From positions 1 to 27,784 of the forward strand of contig DATMDV010000214.1 of assembly GCA_035557475.1 (NCBI GenBank): DNA of 27,784 nt, read 5' to 3'. Origin of the DNA: JALOLG01 sp035557475. GTDB taxonomy: Bacteria; Actinomycetota; Acidimicrobiia; Acidimicrobiales; Ilumatobacteraceae. Numbering within the stretch: the first letter of the stretch is position 1; each line of letters opens with the position of its first letter. Made by a program: the position numbers and the translations under genes. Below the pieces are notes generated by a model, which made no database searches, had not been told where the DNA came from, and saw only the letters and a program-made list of their open reading frames with translations. This document shows positions 14,031 through 22,020 of this stretch, one piece after another.

Positions 14031-14804
14031 CTACGTGCGCGCCAGCAGACGGCGGTTCTTGAACTTCGCCTTCAGGTAGTCGGCGTTCATCACGGCGATG
14101 ACGTCGATCGAGATGCTCTTCGGGCAGGCCGCCTCACACTCGCCGTGGTTCGTGCAGGACCCGAAGTACTCCTCCATCTTCTCGACCATCGCCTCGGTAC
14201 GGCCGAGGCGCTCGGCCTGACCCTGCGGGAGCACGTTGAGGTGGGTGAGTTTGGCGCCGGTGAACAGGTTGGCGGCGCCGTTCGGACAGGCCGCGACACA
14301 CGCGCCGCAGCCGATGCACTCGGCCGCGTCCATCGCTGCCTCGGCGACCGGCTTGGGGACGAGGATCAAGTTGGCATCGGGCGCCCCGCCGGTCTCGGCG
14401 GTGATGAAGCCGCCGGCCTCGACGATGCGATCGAGCGGTGCCCGATCGACCATCAGGTCCTTGATGACCGGGAACGCGCTGGCACGCCACGGCTCGACCG
14501 TGATCGTCACCCCGCTCTCGAACTTGCGCATGTGGAGTTGACATGTGGCCGTGCCGAGTTGGGGTCCGTGCGCCTGGCCGTCGATCATCAGCGAGCACGA
14601 TCCGCAGATCCCCTCACGGCAGTCGTGGTCGAACACGATCGCGTCCTTGCCCTCTCCGATCAGGCGCTCGTTGAGGATGTCGAGCAACTCGAGGAACGAC
14701 GCCTCCTCGCTGATCTCGGCGATCGAGTAGTCCTCGAATCGCCCGTCATCGGCGGGACCCGACTGTCGCCAGATCCGCAGGGTGAGGTTCGCCAGGTGAC
14801 TCAC
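14031..14804 (-). CDS. sdhB: Succinate dehydrogenase/fumarate reductase iron-sulfur subunit
   Basis: 257 residues carrying the three clusters that pass electrons from the flavoprotein to quinone. [2Fe-2S]: Cys62, 67 and 70 in CREGICGSC and Cys88. [4Fe-4S] and [3Fe-4S] ligands: Cys163, 166, 169, 173 in CIGCGACVAAC, and Cys217, 223, 227 in CTNHGECEAAC. The frame is open far upstream, but GTG 14804 is the sensible start: it overlaps the sdhA stop by four bases (GTGA), giving translational coupling, and begins just before the first conserved strand. It is the last gene of the sdhCAB operon. Located on the inner face of the membrane, bound to SdhA and SdhC. Confidence 0.95.
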   Translation of the reverse strand: MSHLANLTLRIWRQSGPADDGRFEDYSIAEISEEASFLELLDILNERLIGEGKDAIVFDHDCREGICGSCSLMIDGQAHGPQLGTATCQLHMRKFESGVTITVEPWRASAFPVIKDLMVDRAPLDRIVEAGGFITAETGGAPDANLILVPKPVAEAAMDAAECIGCGACVAACPNGAANLFTGAKLTHLNVLPQGQAERLGRTEAMVEKMEEYFGSCTNHGECEAACPKSISIDVIAVMNADYLKAKFKNRRLLART

Positions 14805-16765
14805 TTGTAACTCCGGGTCTGCAAGTGCACGACCTCGTAGGTGAGCGGTTCGACGTTGCGGATCGGCTTTCCGGGGTCGCCGGTCCACTCCCAAGCGGCG
14901 ACGTGGGCGAAGTTCTCGTCGTCGCGCCGGGCTTCCCCATCCTCGGATTGGTGTTCGACGCGGAAATGACCGCCACAGCTCTCCTCGCGGTCGAGCGCGT
15001 CGCGACACATCAACATGCCGAGCTCGAAGAAGTCTTCGACCCGCCCGGCCTTCTCGAGCGTCTGGTTGACGCTCTCGCCGTCGCCGGTGACGCGAAGGTC
15101 CTTCGAGAACTCGTCGTAGAGGGCAGGAATCTCCGACTGCGCCTTCTCGAGGCCCTCGGCGGTGCGCTCCATCCCGCAGTAGTCCCAGATGATCTTGCCG
15201 AGCTCACGGTGGAAGTAGTCGGGCGAGCGGGTGCCGCCGATCGACAAGAAGCGCCGGAAACGGTCGCCGGCGGCCAGCTCGGTGCGCCGGAACTCCTCGT
15301 GGTCGGTGCCCGGGATCGGCTTGTTGAGCCACTCGGCGAGATAGTTCGAGATCGTGTAGGGCAACACGAAGTACCCGTCGGCGAGCCCCTGCATCAGCGC
15401 CGATGCACCGAGTCGGTTGGCACCGTGGTCGGAGAAGTTGGCCTCACCCGCGCAGTAGAGGCCGGGAATCGTCGTCATCAGCTCGTAGTCGACCCACAGC
15501 CCACCCATCGTGTAGTGCGAGGCGGGATAGATCCGCATGGGTGTGCCGTACGGGTTCTCGCTGGTGATCCGCTCGTACATCTCGAACAGGTTCCCGTACC
15601 GCTCCCGGACAACCTCCCTGCCGAGCCGGCCGATGGCCTCGGAGAAGTCGAGGTACACCCCGTTCTTCAACGGCCCGACGCCGTGACCGGAGTCGACCGC
15701 GCGTTTAGCTGCGCGCGACGCGATGTCGCGCGGGGCGAGGTTGCCGTAGCTCGGGTAGAGGCGTTCGAGGATGTAGTCGCGCTCGTGCTCGGGGATCTCG
15801 TGCGCAGGCCGCGCCTCGTCGGCATTCAACGGCACCCACACCCGGCCGTCGTTGCGCAACGACTCCGACATCAAGGTCAGCTTCGACTGGAAGTCGTCGG
15901 ACTGGGGGATGCAGGTCGGGTGGATCTGCGTGTAGCACGGGTTGGCGAAGTAGGCACCCTTGCGATGCGCGCGCCAGATCGCGCTCGTGTTGCAGGCCAT
16001 CGCGTTGGTCGACAGGAAGAACGCGTTGCCATAGCCGCCGGTGGCGAGTACCACGGCGTGTCCGGCATGCGACACGATCTCGCCGGTCAGCAGGTCGCGC
16101 GTGACGATTCCCGCGCAGCGTCCGTCGATCACGACGACGTCGAGCATCTCGACGCGGGTCCAGAGCTTGACGTTGCCGAGTCCGACCTGCCGTGCGAGTT
16201 GCTGATACGCGCCGAGCAACAGCTGCTGTCCGGTCTGGCCCCTGGCGTAGAACGTGCGGCTGACCTGGGCTCCACCGAAGCTGCGGTTGTCGAGCAGGCC
16301 ACCGTACTCGCGGGCGAACGGCACACCCTGGGCGACCATCTGATCGATGATGTCGACCGACAACTGCGCAAGGCGGTGCACGTTGGCCTCGCGACTCCGG
16401 AAGTCGCCGCCCTTGATGGTGTCGTAGAACAGCCGATGGATCGAGTCGCCGTCGCCCTTGTAGTTCTTCGCCGCGTTGATGCCGCCCTGGGCGGCGATCG
16501 AGTGGGCCCGCCGCGGCGAGTCGTGGAACGTGAACGCCTCGACCTGGTAACCGAGCTCGGCGAGCGTGGCGGCCGCCGACGCACCGGCGAGGCCGGTGCC
16601 GACGACGATGATCTTGAACTTCCGCTTGTTGGCCGGGTTGACCAACTTCTCGTTCTCTTTGAAGGTGTCCCACTTCTCGGCGAGCGGGCCGTCGGGGACC
16701 TTGGCGTCGAGCTTCAGCGAGCCCGGCGTTCCGAGTCCCGTGTCCACTGCCGTGTCGATGCTCAT
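14801..16765 (-). CDS. sdhA: Succinate dehydrogenase flavoprotein subunit
   Basis: 654 residues. It oxidises succinate to fumarate in the TCA cycle (or the reverse). The FAD-binding Rossmann motif is VVGTGLAGASAAATLAELG (about 54-72), the His covalently carrying FAD is in RAHSIAAQGGINA, and active-site and FAD segments include HPTCIP and GEANFSDHGANRLGASAL. The sequence type, with an extended N-terminus and the K-N-Y-K-G-D-G-D insertion after the FAD His, matches the SdhA of B-type complexes that use a single fused membrane subunit. The ATG at 16765 has a GAGGAGA ribosome site. It is 13 bases downstream of sdhC and overlaps sdhB. Confidence 0.96.
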   Translation of the reverse strand: MSIDTAVDTGLGTPGSLKLDAKVPDGPLAEKWDTFKENEKLVNPANKRKFKIIVVGTGLAGASAAATLAELGYQVEAFTFHDSPRRAHSIAAQGGINAAKNYKGDGDSIHRLFYDTIKGGDFRSREANVHRLAQLSVDIIDQMVAQGVPFAREYGGLLDNRSFGGAQVSRTFYARGQTGQQLLLGAYQQLARQVGLGNVKLWTRVEMLDVVVIDGRCAGIVTRDLLTGEIVSHAGHAVVLATGGYGNAFFLSTNAMACNTSAIWRAHRKGAYFANPCYTQIHPTCIPQSDDFQSKLTLMSESLRNDGRVWVPLNADEARPAHEIPEHERDYILERLYPSYGNLAPRDIASRAAKRAVDSGHGVGPLKNGVYLDFSEAIGRLGREVVRERYGNLFEMYERITSENPYGTPMRIYPASHYTMGGLWVDYELMTTIPGLYCAGEANFSDHGANRLGASALMQGLADGYFVLPYTISNYLAEWLNKPIPGTDHEEFRRTELAAGDRFRRFLSIGGTRSPDYFHRELGKIIWDYCGMERTAEGLEKAQSEIPALYDEFSKDLRVTGDGESVNQTLEKAGRVEDFFELGMLMCRDALDREESCGGHFRVEHQSEDGEARRDDENFAHVAAWEWTGDPGKPIRNVEPLTYEVVHLQTRSYK

Positions 16766-16778
16766 GTCGATCTCCTCA

Positions 16779-17558
16779 TCACACGGCGGGGTGCTCGATG
16801 ATGCCTGCCAGCACGGCGATCGGGAACGACACGTTGCCGACCACGATGATCGTCGCCAAGCCGGCTGCCAGACCGCGTCGCCATTCGTTGAACCGCGGGT
16901 TGTTCCAACCCATCGACTGGAACAGGCTCCACGTGCCGTGGAACAGGTGGATGCCGAGGGCGATGTTGGCGACGATGTAGAGCACCGACACCGGCACCCG
17001 CGAGAGGCTGGCGTCGACGTTGCGGTACACCTCGCCGCGGGCGTAGTCGGGGTTGAACCAGCCCCATGTGAAGTCGGCGAGGTGCCAGAACAGGAACAGC
17101 AGCACGATGATCCCGGTCCAACGCATCGTGCGGCTGGCGAAGTTGGCGACCTGGTAGTCGCGCGCCGACTGGTACTTCACCGGACGGGCGCGGCGGTTGA
17201 GGATCGTGAGCGTGTAGGCGGCGTGCACGTGCAGGATGACCGCGCCGATCAGCACGAGCCGCATGATCCACAAGAAGTAGGTGCGAGGAAGGATCGGCAC
17301 GAGGAGGTCGCGCAGGAACTCGCCGTAGACGTCGACGTCGTAGACGCGCTCACCGTCGTGGTTGATGAGGCCGAGGTACATCTTCAGGTTGCCGACCATG
17401 TGGAAGACCACGAAGCCGATCCCGATGATGCCGGTGATCGCCATCACGTACTTCTTGCCGACCGCGGTCGAGTAGAGGTCGAGCAAGAACCACTTGCGCT
17501 TACGTCGCGGCCCGGCTGCGGTCCCGGAGACCGGGCCACGGCTGAGCATCTGCGCCAT
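16779..17558 (-). CDS. sdhC: Succinate dehydrogenase membrane subunit, cytochrome b type
   Basis: 259 residues with about five membrane helices. Candidate haem-ligand His occur in VVFHMVGNLK, ILHVHAAYTL, WHLADFTWGW and GIHLFHGTWS. The length and helix number fit the fused subunit of B-type (di-haem) succinate:quinone reductases, and no separate sdhD follows. It anchors SdhA and SdhB and reduces quinone. The operon order is sdhC-sdhA-sdhB. The frame opens upstream at a GTG (17588), but ATG 17558 is preferred because TAGCTT ends 7 bases before it; a third ATG at 17549 is also possible. Confidence 0.9.
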   Translation of the reverse strand: MAQMLSRGPVSGTAAGPRRKRKWFLLDLYSTAVGKKYVMAITGIIGIGFVVFHMVGNLKMYLGLINHDGERVYDVDVYGEFLRDLLVPILPRTYFLWIMRLVLIGAVILHVHAAYTLTILNRRARPVKYQSARDYQVANFASRTMRWTGIIVLLFLFWHLADFTWGWFNPDYARGEVYRNVDASLSRVPVSVLYIVANIALGIHLFHGTWSLFQSMGWNNPRFNEWRRGLAAGLATIIVVGNVSFPIAVLAGIIEHPAV

Positions 17559-17565
17559 ACCGTTG

Positions 17566-17571
17566 AAGCTA
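17566..17571 (-). promoter_or_regulatory. Putative leaderless -10 of the sdhCAB operon
   Basis: On the minus strand TAGCTT ends 7 bases before ATG 17558. No ribosome site lies in the gap and no good -35 was found. It would give the operon a promoter separate from the upstream response-regulator gene. Confidence 0.42.
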
Positions 17572-17626
17572 TCTCCCGACCAGCTCACGCTTCGAAATCA
17601 TCGATCGGCATTACAGATCGGCGCGA

Positions 17627-18283
17627 TCACTGAGCGCCCGGCTCACCGAGCCCCAGCCGCCGGCTCAACACGATCGCGTGCGGTCGATCGATGGCTTGGA
17701 TCTTGGTCATCACGTTCGAGACGTGGTTGCGGACGGTCTTCGGGCTGAGCACCAGCCGCTTGGCGATGGCCTGGTTGTCGAGCCCTTCCGCAACGAGCTC
17801 GAGGATGCTGAACTCGCGGGAGGTGAGCTCGGGAAACGGTCGATTGGAGGGTCGGTTGCGCATCCGGGCGAGCTCGCTGACGGCCTGCGCCAGGTCGTGA
17901 TCGAGGACGACGTCGCCGGCCGCGGCGACGCGCAACGCGTGTTCCACCCGTTCGGGCCCGGCTCCCTTGACGAGATAGCCGAACGCACCGTCGCGCAGCG
18001 CGGTGAGCGCGGTGTCGTGATCCTCCGACATCGTCAGCATGATCACCTTCACCGACGGATGGTGCTCGGCGAGCCACCGGTTGACCTCGAGGCCTGATGC
18101 CGCGCCGAGCCGGACGTCGAGCAGCACCAGGTCTGGCGCCGTCGACGTGACGAGCGTTTCGACCTGGTCGGCGCTCTCGGCCTCGCCGACGAGCTCGATG
18201 CCGTCCATCTCGCCGATCGCCACGGCGAGGCCCATCCGGAACATCGGATGATCGTCGACGATCGCGACCCGCAACGGCTTCAC
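17627..18283 (-). CDS. NarL/FixJ-family response regulator
   Basis: 218 residues. The receiver domain (about 4-120) has the acidic pair V-D-D-H, the phosphorylated Asp56 in VLLDVRLG and Lys105 in GYLVKG. The C-terminus (about 152-215) is a LuxR-type helix-turn-helix with L-T-S-R-E, L-V-A-E-G-L-D-N-Q-A-I-A-K-R-L and T-V-R-N-H-V-S-N-V-M-T-K-I. GTG 18283 overlaps the stop of the kinase gene by four bases (GTGA), so the pair is coupled. Phosphorylated, it should bind DNA as a dimer; the repeated GTCCCG boxes upstream of the kinase are candidate sites (inference). The stimulus is unknown. Confidence 0.93.
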   Translation of the reverse strand: MKPLRVAIVDDHPMFRMGLAVAIGEMDGIELVGEAESADQVETLVTSTAPDLVLLDVRLGAASGLEVNRWLAEHHPSVKVIMLTMSEDHDTALTALRDGAFGYLVKGAGPERVEHALRVAAAGDVVLDHDLAQAVSELARMRNRPSNRPFPELTSREFSILELVAEGLDNQAIAKRLVLSPKTVRNHVSNVMTKIQAIDRPHAIVLSRRLGLGEPGAQ

Positions 18284-20358
18284 GGCAACGCCGCCGGGAG
18301 CTGGACGTGGACGTGGGTGCCGCACGGCGTGTTGGCCAGGAACCGGACGGCACCGCCGAGCTCGCTGGCGCGCTCGCGCATCGCCGTCAGCCCGACCCCG
18401 TCGGATGCGTGCGGGCCGATGCCGACTCCGTCGTCGATCACGTCGATCTCGACCGTCGCCCCGGTGACCATCGTCAACCAGCAACTTGCCGCCTTGGCGT
18501 GACGCACCACGTTGGTGACGGCCTCGGTCACGATGCGGTAGACGGCGACCTCGACGGCCGCAGGCAGCGAGTCTCCGTCGGTCGGCAGCGAGAGGTGGAT
18601 CTCGAGGTCGCCGTCGAACTTGCGCGTGAACTCGGCGAGCGCACCGACGAGACCGAGCTGGTCGAGCGCGGTGGGCCGCAAGTCGCGCACGATGCGCTTG
18701 AGCTCGACGACGACCGAGTCGATCTCGTCGGCGAGCCGCCCGAGGAGCTCGCGCGGCGGAGGGTGGCCGCCCGCATCGATCGAACGGTCGAGCTGGCGCA
18801 TCGCCGTCCGCATCCCGAGCGATACACCTGTCAGCGCCGGGCCGAGGCCGTCGTGGAGGTCACGCCGCAGCCGGCGCCGCTCCTCCTCGCGTGCCGACAC
18901 GACGGCGACGCTCGAACGACGCAGATCGGCGGCGAGTCGTACCCAGCTCACGGCGAGCCCGAGCGGGCCGGCGAGCTGGTCGAGGATCTGGCGATCGCGG
19001 GGACGGATCGATGGACCCTCGGTCCACCCGACGACCAGGCGACCGACGACCTCGTCGCGGTTGCGCAACAGCACCTCGCGCTGCTTCACCGTGTGTGGCC
19101 CGACCGAGGCGACACGCTGCCAGCCGCCGGGTGCCACGAGGTCGATGGCGACCGCGTCGAGACGCAACTCCCGCTCGAGACTGTTCACGAGCGCCGGCAG
19201 CAGGTCGTCGCCGGTGTCGGCACCGACGTGGTCGACGACCCGTTGGACGACACCCAACGGGTCGTCCCGTGCGCCGTAGACCAGGTGGTCGACGAGGCGC
19301 TGGGTCCGATGCCGGGCGGGCTCGGCGATCAGCGCGATCGCACCGGTCGCGGCGACGAGGAACCAGGTCGGACCGGTCTCGCCGAACATGCTCCCGAGCC
19401 CGCCGACGAGCCCGGTGTAGACGACGGCGATCCCGGCCGCGAGCAGCACCCACTCGAGGACGCGATGTGACGTCTGCTCGAGACTCGGCGACGATGACCG
19501 CCGGAGGGCCTCGACCGTCGCCCCGGCGACGAGCAACGGCACCGTCGCCAACAGCAAGAGCGGCGACACGACGTCGCGACCGGGGAGCCGCCAGTCGACG
19601 ATGTCGAGGCTCGACGGGACGATTGCCAGCCATGCCGCGGCCGCGCCGGCGAACAGCCAGCCGTTGATCGGGTCGCCGTCCGGACGCCGTTCGCGCAACC
19701 AATGCCGGCCAAGGAGCGCCACGCCGGCGGCGCCGACGATCGCGACCAACCAGGTGCCGACGACGTCAGCCGTGTTGACCGCATCGAGCGCGGCGCCCGC
19801 CGTCACCTCCAGCGGGTTGGTGCCCCATCGCCGCGGCCAGGCGTCCGTCAGGCGCGCCGCGGTGACGAGGCCGACGCCGGTCAGGGCAACGGCACGGACG
19901 TAGCGGCTGCGCCGATCGGCGCGCCAGGCGAGCGGCAGTAGTTCCCACGTCACGAGCCCCACGAGAACGGCCTCCCCGAACGGGCGCGCCCACGTCGCCG
20001 CCTCGGCAAACGCCGGAAGGTGCGGATGGCGATCCTCGGTCGAGCCGTAGCCCCGGTACTGGGTGGCGATCGCGGTCACGACGGCGGCACCACCGACGAC
20101 GAGGAAGCACACGCCGAGGTTGCGCCGCGACGATCGGACGACGAGCGCCGTCCCGACCACCGTGTAGGCGAGGGCAACGCAGAACCATGTCACGAGCCAC
20201 CAGTTCTGGCCGGCCGGCTCGACGCCCCGGTTCGCGACACGGAACCCGAGCAACACGATGCCGCCCGCGGTGACGGCGACGACGGCGGCGGCGCAGGGCA
20301 CCCAGACGCGGCTGCGGTCGGCGGGCATCGATGTCGACCTGTGGTCGAACTGCTCCAT
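18280..20358 (-). CDS. Membrane sensor histidine kinase (HisKA_3 type)
   Basis: 692 residues. About nine to ten hydrophobic segments fill residues 17-346, a GAF-like region lies at about 365-480, and the HisKA_3 dimerisation domain holds the phosphorylated His502 in RRDLHDGLGPALTG. The HATPase domain (about 600-690) has T-E-A-V-T-N-V-V-R-H-A-K-A and D-D-G-V-G-I-G. It passes phosphate to the response regulator encoded directly downstream with a four-base overlap. With little extracytoplasmic sequence, it may sense membrane state or a small molecule through its helices. The ATG at 20358 has GGAGGAG five bases before it; the frame extends further upstream but into the repeat-rich gap. Confidence 0.9.
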   Translation of the reverse strand: MEQFDHRSTSMPADRSRVWVPCAAAVVAVTAGGIVLLGFRVANRGVEPAGQNWWLVTWFCVALAYTVVGTALVVRSSRRNLGVCFLVVGGAAVVTAIATQYRGYGSTEDRHPHLPAFAEAATWARPFGEAVLVGLVTWELLPLAWRADRRSRYVRAVALTGVGLVTAARLTDAWPRRWGTNPLEVTAGAALDAVNTADVVGTWLVAIVGAAGVALLGRHWLRERRPDGDPINGWLFAGAAAAWLAIVPSSLDIVDWRLPGRDVVSPLLLLATVPLLVAGATVEALRRSSSPSLEQTSHRVLEWVLLAAGIAVVYTGLVGGLGSMFGETGPTWFLVAATGAIALIAEPARHRTQRLVDHLVYGARDDPLGVVQRVVDHVGADTGDDLLPALVNSLERELRLDAVAIDLVAPGGWQRVASVGPHTVKQREVLLRNRDEVVGRLVVGWTEGPSIRPRDRQILDQLAGPLGLAVSWVRLAADLRRSSVAVVSAREEERRRLRRDLHDGLGPALTGVSLGMRTAMRQLDRSIDAGGHPPPRELLGRLADEIDSVVVELKRIVRDLRPTALDQLGLVGALAEFTRKFDGDLEIHLSLPTDGDSLPAAVEVAVYRIVTEAVTNVVRHAKAASCWLTMVTGATVEIDVIDDGVGIGPHASDGVGLTAMRERASELGGAVRFLANTPCGTHVHVQLPAALP

Positions 20359-20382
20359 CCGCACTCCTCCGGTCCTGCCCTG

Positions 20383-20388
20383 ATCGTA
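20383..20388 (-). promoter_or_regulatory. Possible -10 of the kinase/regulator operon
   Basis: On the minus strand TACGAT fits TANNNT and leaves a leader of about 18 bases that contains the GGAGGAG ribosome site. The nearest CGGGAC box (20400-20405) falls at the edge of the -35 position, as a class II activator site would. Confidence 0.35.
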
Positions 20389-20399
20389 CGCGGGCCGGG

Positions 20400-20516
20400 G
20401 TCCCGGGCGGATGGTACCGGAGTCCCGACCGGTGCCCGGGCGGCGTCCCGGACCGTCCCGGGATCGGGCCGGGCGCGGGTCGGGACCGGCGCCCGATGTG
20501 TGCGGGACGCCGGGAC
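20400..20516. promoter_or_regulatory. Cluster of seven GTCCCG/CGGGAC boxes
   Basis: GTCCCG begins at 20400, 20422, 20445 and 20455; its complement CGGGAC begins at 20481, 20503 and 20511. Steps of 22, 23 and 22 bases (about two helical turns) recur, and a nine-base inverted repeat (GGCGTCCCG at 20442, complement at 20503) links the halves. It lies in the 233-base gap between the kinase and the phytase-like gene. This looks like a multi-site operator, perhaps for the adjacent response regulator, though the local GC content is high. Confidence 0.5.
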
Positions 20517-20591
20517 GTTCACGATGCCCGGTGGCGGGCTGACCACACGCAGTTGTGGATCGGCTCAACACAACACAGAGAGGACACCGAA

Positions 20592-21887
20592 ATGCGATCC
20601 AAGTTCATCTTCATCCGCGACGTCGTGGCGCTCACCGTGTTGGCGTCGCTCCCGGCAATCCCCGGGTTCCCCGCGCTCGCCAACGACACCCAAGAATCCA
20701 ACGACACCCAAGAATCCAACGACACCCAAGAATCCAACGACAGAGGAAGCGGTCAGGGGCACGAGCCGCGACTCATCGGGCGGGCGGTCCTCCCAGCGGA
20801 GGCGCTCGCCGAAGGACCGCCGTCGGGCGCTCTCATCCCGTCGGCGAACGGGATCACGTTCCCGCGCCCATCGCAGCCGGTCGAGGGGTTCTCGGCGATC
20901 GTCGAGGGGCGCCGGTCCGGCGAGATCCTGGCGATGCCCGACAACGGCTACGGCGCCAAGGCCACCTCACGCGACTTCCTCATCCGCGCCTACTACATCC
21001 GTCCTGCCTACAAGACGTCGTCGGGAGGATCGGGCGCGGTCCACGTCGGCCGCTTCATCGAGTTCCGCGACCCGTTCGGCGTGATCGGCTTCCCGATCGT
21101 CAACGAGGGCCAGCCGGGCCGGTTGCTGACCGGTGGCGACATCGACCCCGAATCGCTGCAGCGGGGCCGCAACGGCGACTTCTGGATGGGCGACGAGTTC
21201 GGGCCGTGGATCCTCCACTTCGACTCCAAGGGTCGGCTGCTCGACCCACCGTTCCCGATGCCTGACGGGCTCAAGTCGCCGAACAACCCGTTCCTCGGCG
21301 GCGAGGCGGCGACCCAGCCCAACAGCCGTGGACTGGAGGCGATGGCGATCTCGCCGAACGGCAAGTTCCTGTACCCGACGCTCGAGGGCGCAACGGTCGC
21401 CGACCCCGACCAGCTGCGCCGGATCATCTTCGAGTTCAGCACCGAAGACGAAGCGTTCACCGGTCGCACGTGGCAGTACCACGTCGAGAACACCGCCCAT
21501 CTCGTCGCCGACATGGCCGCCCTCGACCGCAACCGCTTCGTGGTGATCGAGCGCGATGGCGGCCGGGGGCTGACGGCCCTGTTCCGCACGGTCTACGTGA
21601 TCGACCTGCGCGACGTCGACGCCGCCGGCTTCGTCGAGAAGAACGCGGCCGTCGACCTCACCCAGATCGCTGACCCGAACCTGGTCTCGTTGCCCGAGAT
21701 CCATCCGGGCGACCTCGGGCTCGGCGATCCGTTCTGGGTGATGTGCGAGTCGGTCGAGGCGATCCACCCCATCGGGAACGACCGCATCGTGGTCGGTTGC
21801 GACAACAACCTCCCAAATACGGGGCGCAACCCGGCCTTCGCCGACGACAATGAGCTCATCGTCGTCGACGTCCCCGGACTCGACTGA
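20592..21887 (+). CDS. Secreted phytase-like (esterase-like) protein
   Basis: 431 residues. A signal peptide (1 to about 30, ending A-L-A) is followed by a low-complexity spacer of three N-D-T-Q-E-S repeats, then a beta-propeller-like domain of the phytase-like family: GFSAIVEGRRSGEILAMPDNGYG, GGDIDPESLQRGRNGDFWMG, DEFGPWILHFDSKGRLL and NSRGLEAMAISPNGKFLYP. Members are secreted and annotated as esterase- or phytase-like; enzyme activity is not well defined. The ATG at 20592 has GAGAGGA upstream. It is divergent from the kinase operon across the GTCCCG cluster, so it could be a target of that two-component system. A long hairpin follows the gene. Confidence 0.86.
   Translation: MRSKFIFIRDVVALTVLASLPAIPGFPALANDTQESNDTQESNDTQESNDRGSGQGHEPRLIGRAVLPAEALAEGPPSGALIPSANGITFPRPSQPVEGFSAIVEGRRSGEILAMPDNGYGAKATSRDFLIRAYYIRPAYKTSSGGSGAVHVGRFIEFRDPFGVIGFPIVNEGQPGRLLTGGDIDPESLQRGRNGDFWMGDEFGPWILHFDSKGRLLDPPFPMPDGLKSPNNPFLGGEAATQPNSRGLEAMAISPNGKFLYPTLEGATVADPDQLRRIIFEFSTEDEAFTGRTWQYHVENTAHLVADMAALDRNRFVVIERDGGRGLTALFRTVYVIDLRDVDAAGFVEKNAAVDLTQIADPNLVSLPEIHPGDLGLGDPFWVMCESVEAIHPIGNDRIVVGCDNNLPNTGRNPAFADDNELIVVDVPGLD
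20682..20735 (+). repeat. Three perfect 18-bp tandem repeats (N-D-T-Q-E-S)
   Basis: AACGACACCCAAGAATCC occurs three times without change (20682, 20700, 20718), followed by the start of a fourth copy. The unit is an exact six-codon multiple and is richer in A than its surroundings. It forms the spacer just after the signal peptide. Confidence 0.95.
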
Positions 21888-21950
21888 CCATCACGCCTCC
21901 GAATCGGGGGCAAGATCGGGTGTGGGACGACCGTCCGTGTCCACCACCCA

Positions 21951-22004
21951 CCGAAACTGTCTGCTTCATTCGGCGCAACGCCTCGTCTGAAGCAGACAGT
22001 TCGG
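21951..22004 (+). terminator. Long nested hairpin after the phytase-like gene
   Basis: The outer stem pairs AACTGTCTGCTTCA with its complement TGAAGCAGACAGTT; a CCG extension pairs after one bulged A. The 19-base loop holds a second hairpin, GGCG-CAA-CGCC. GTTTTCG follows on the plus strand. It sits between two convergent genes and probably ends transcription from the left. Confidence 0.65.
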
Positions 22005-22020
22005 CGTTTTCGGGCGGAGT

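Noticed and set aside
14825..16801. A long open frame on the plus strand opposite sdhA
   Set aside because: It mirrors a certain sdhA gene and shows no motif of its own; treated as a shadow of codon bias.
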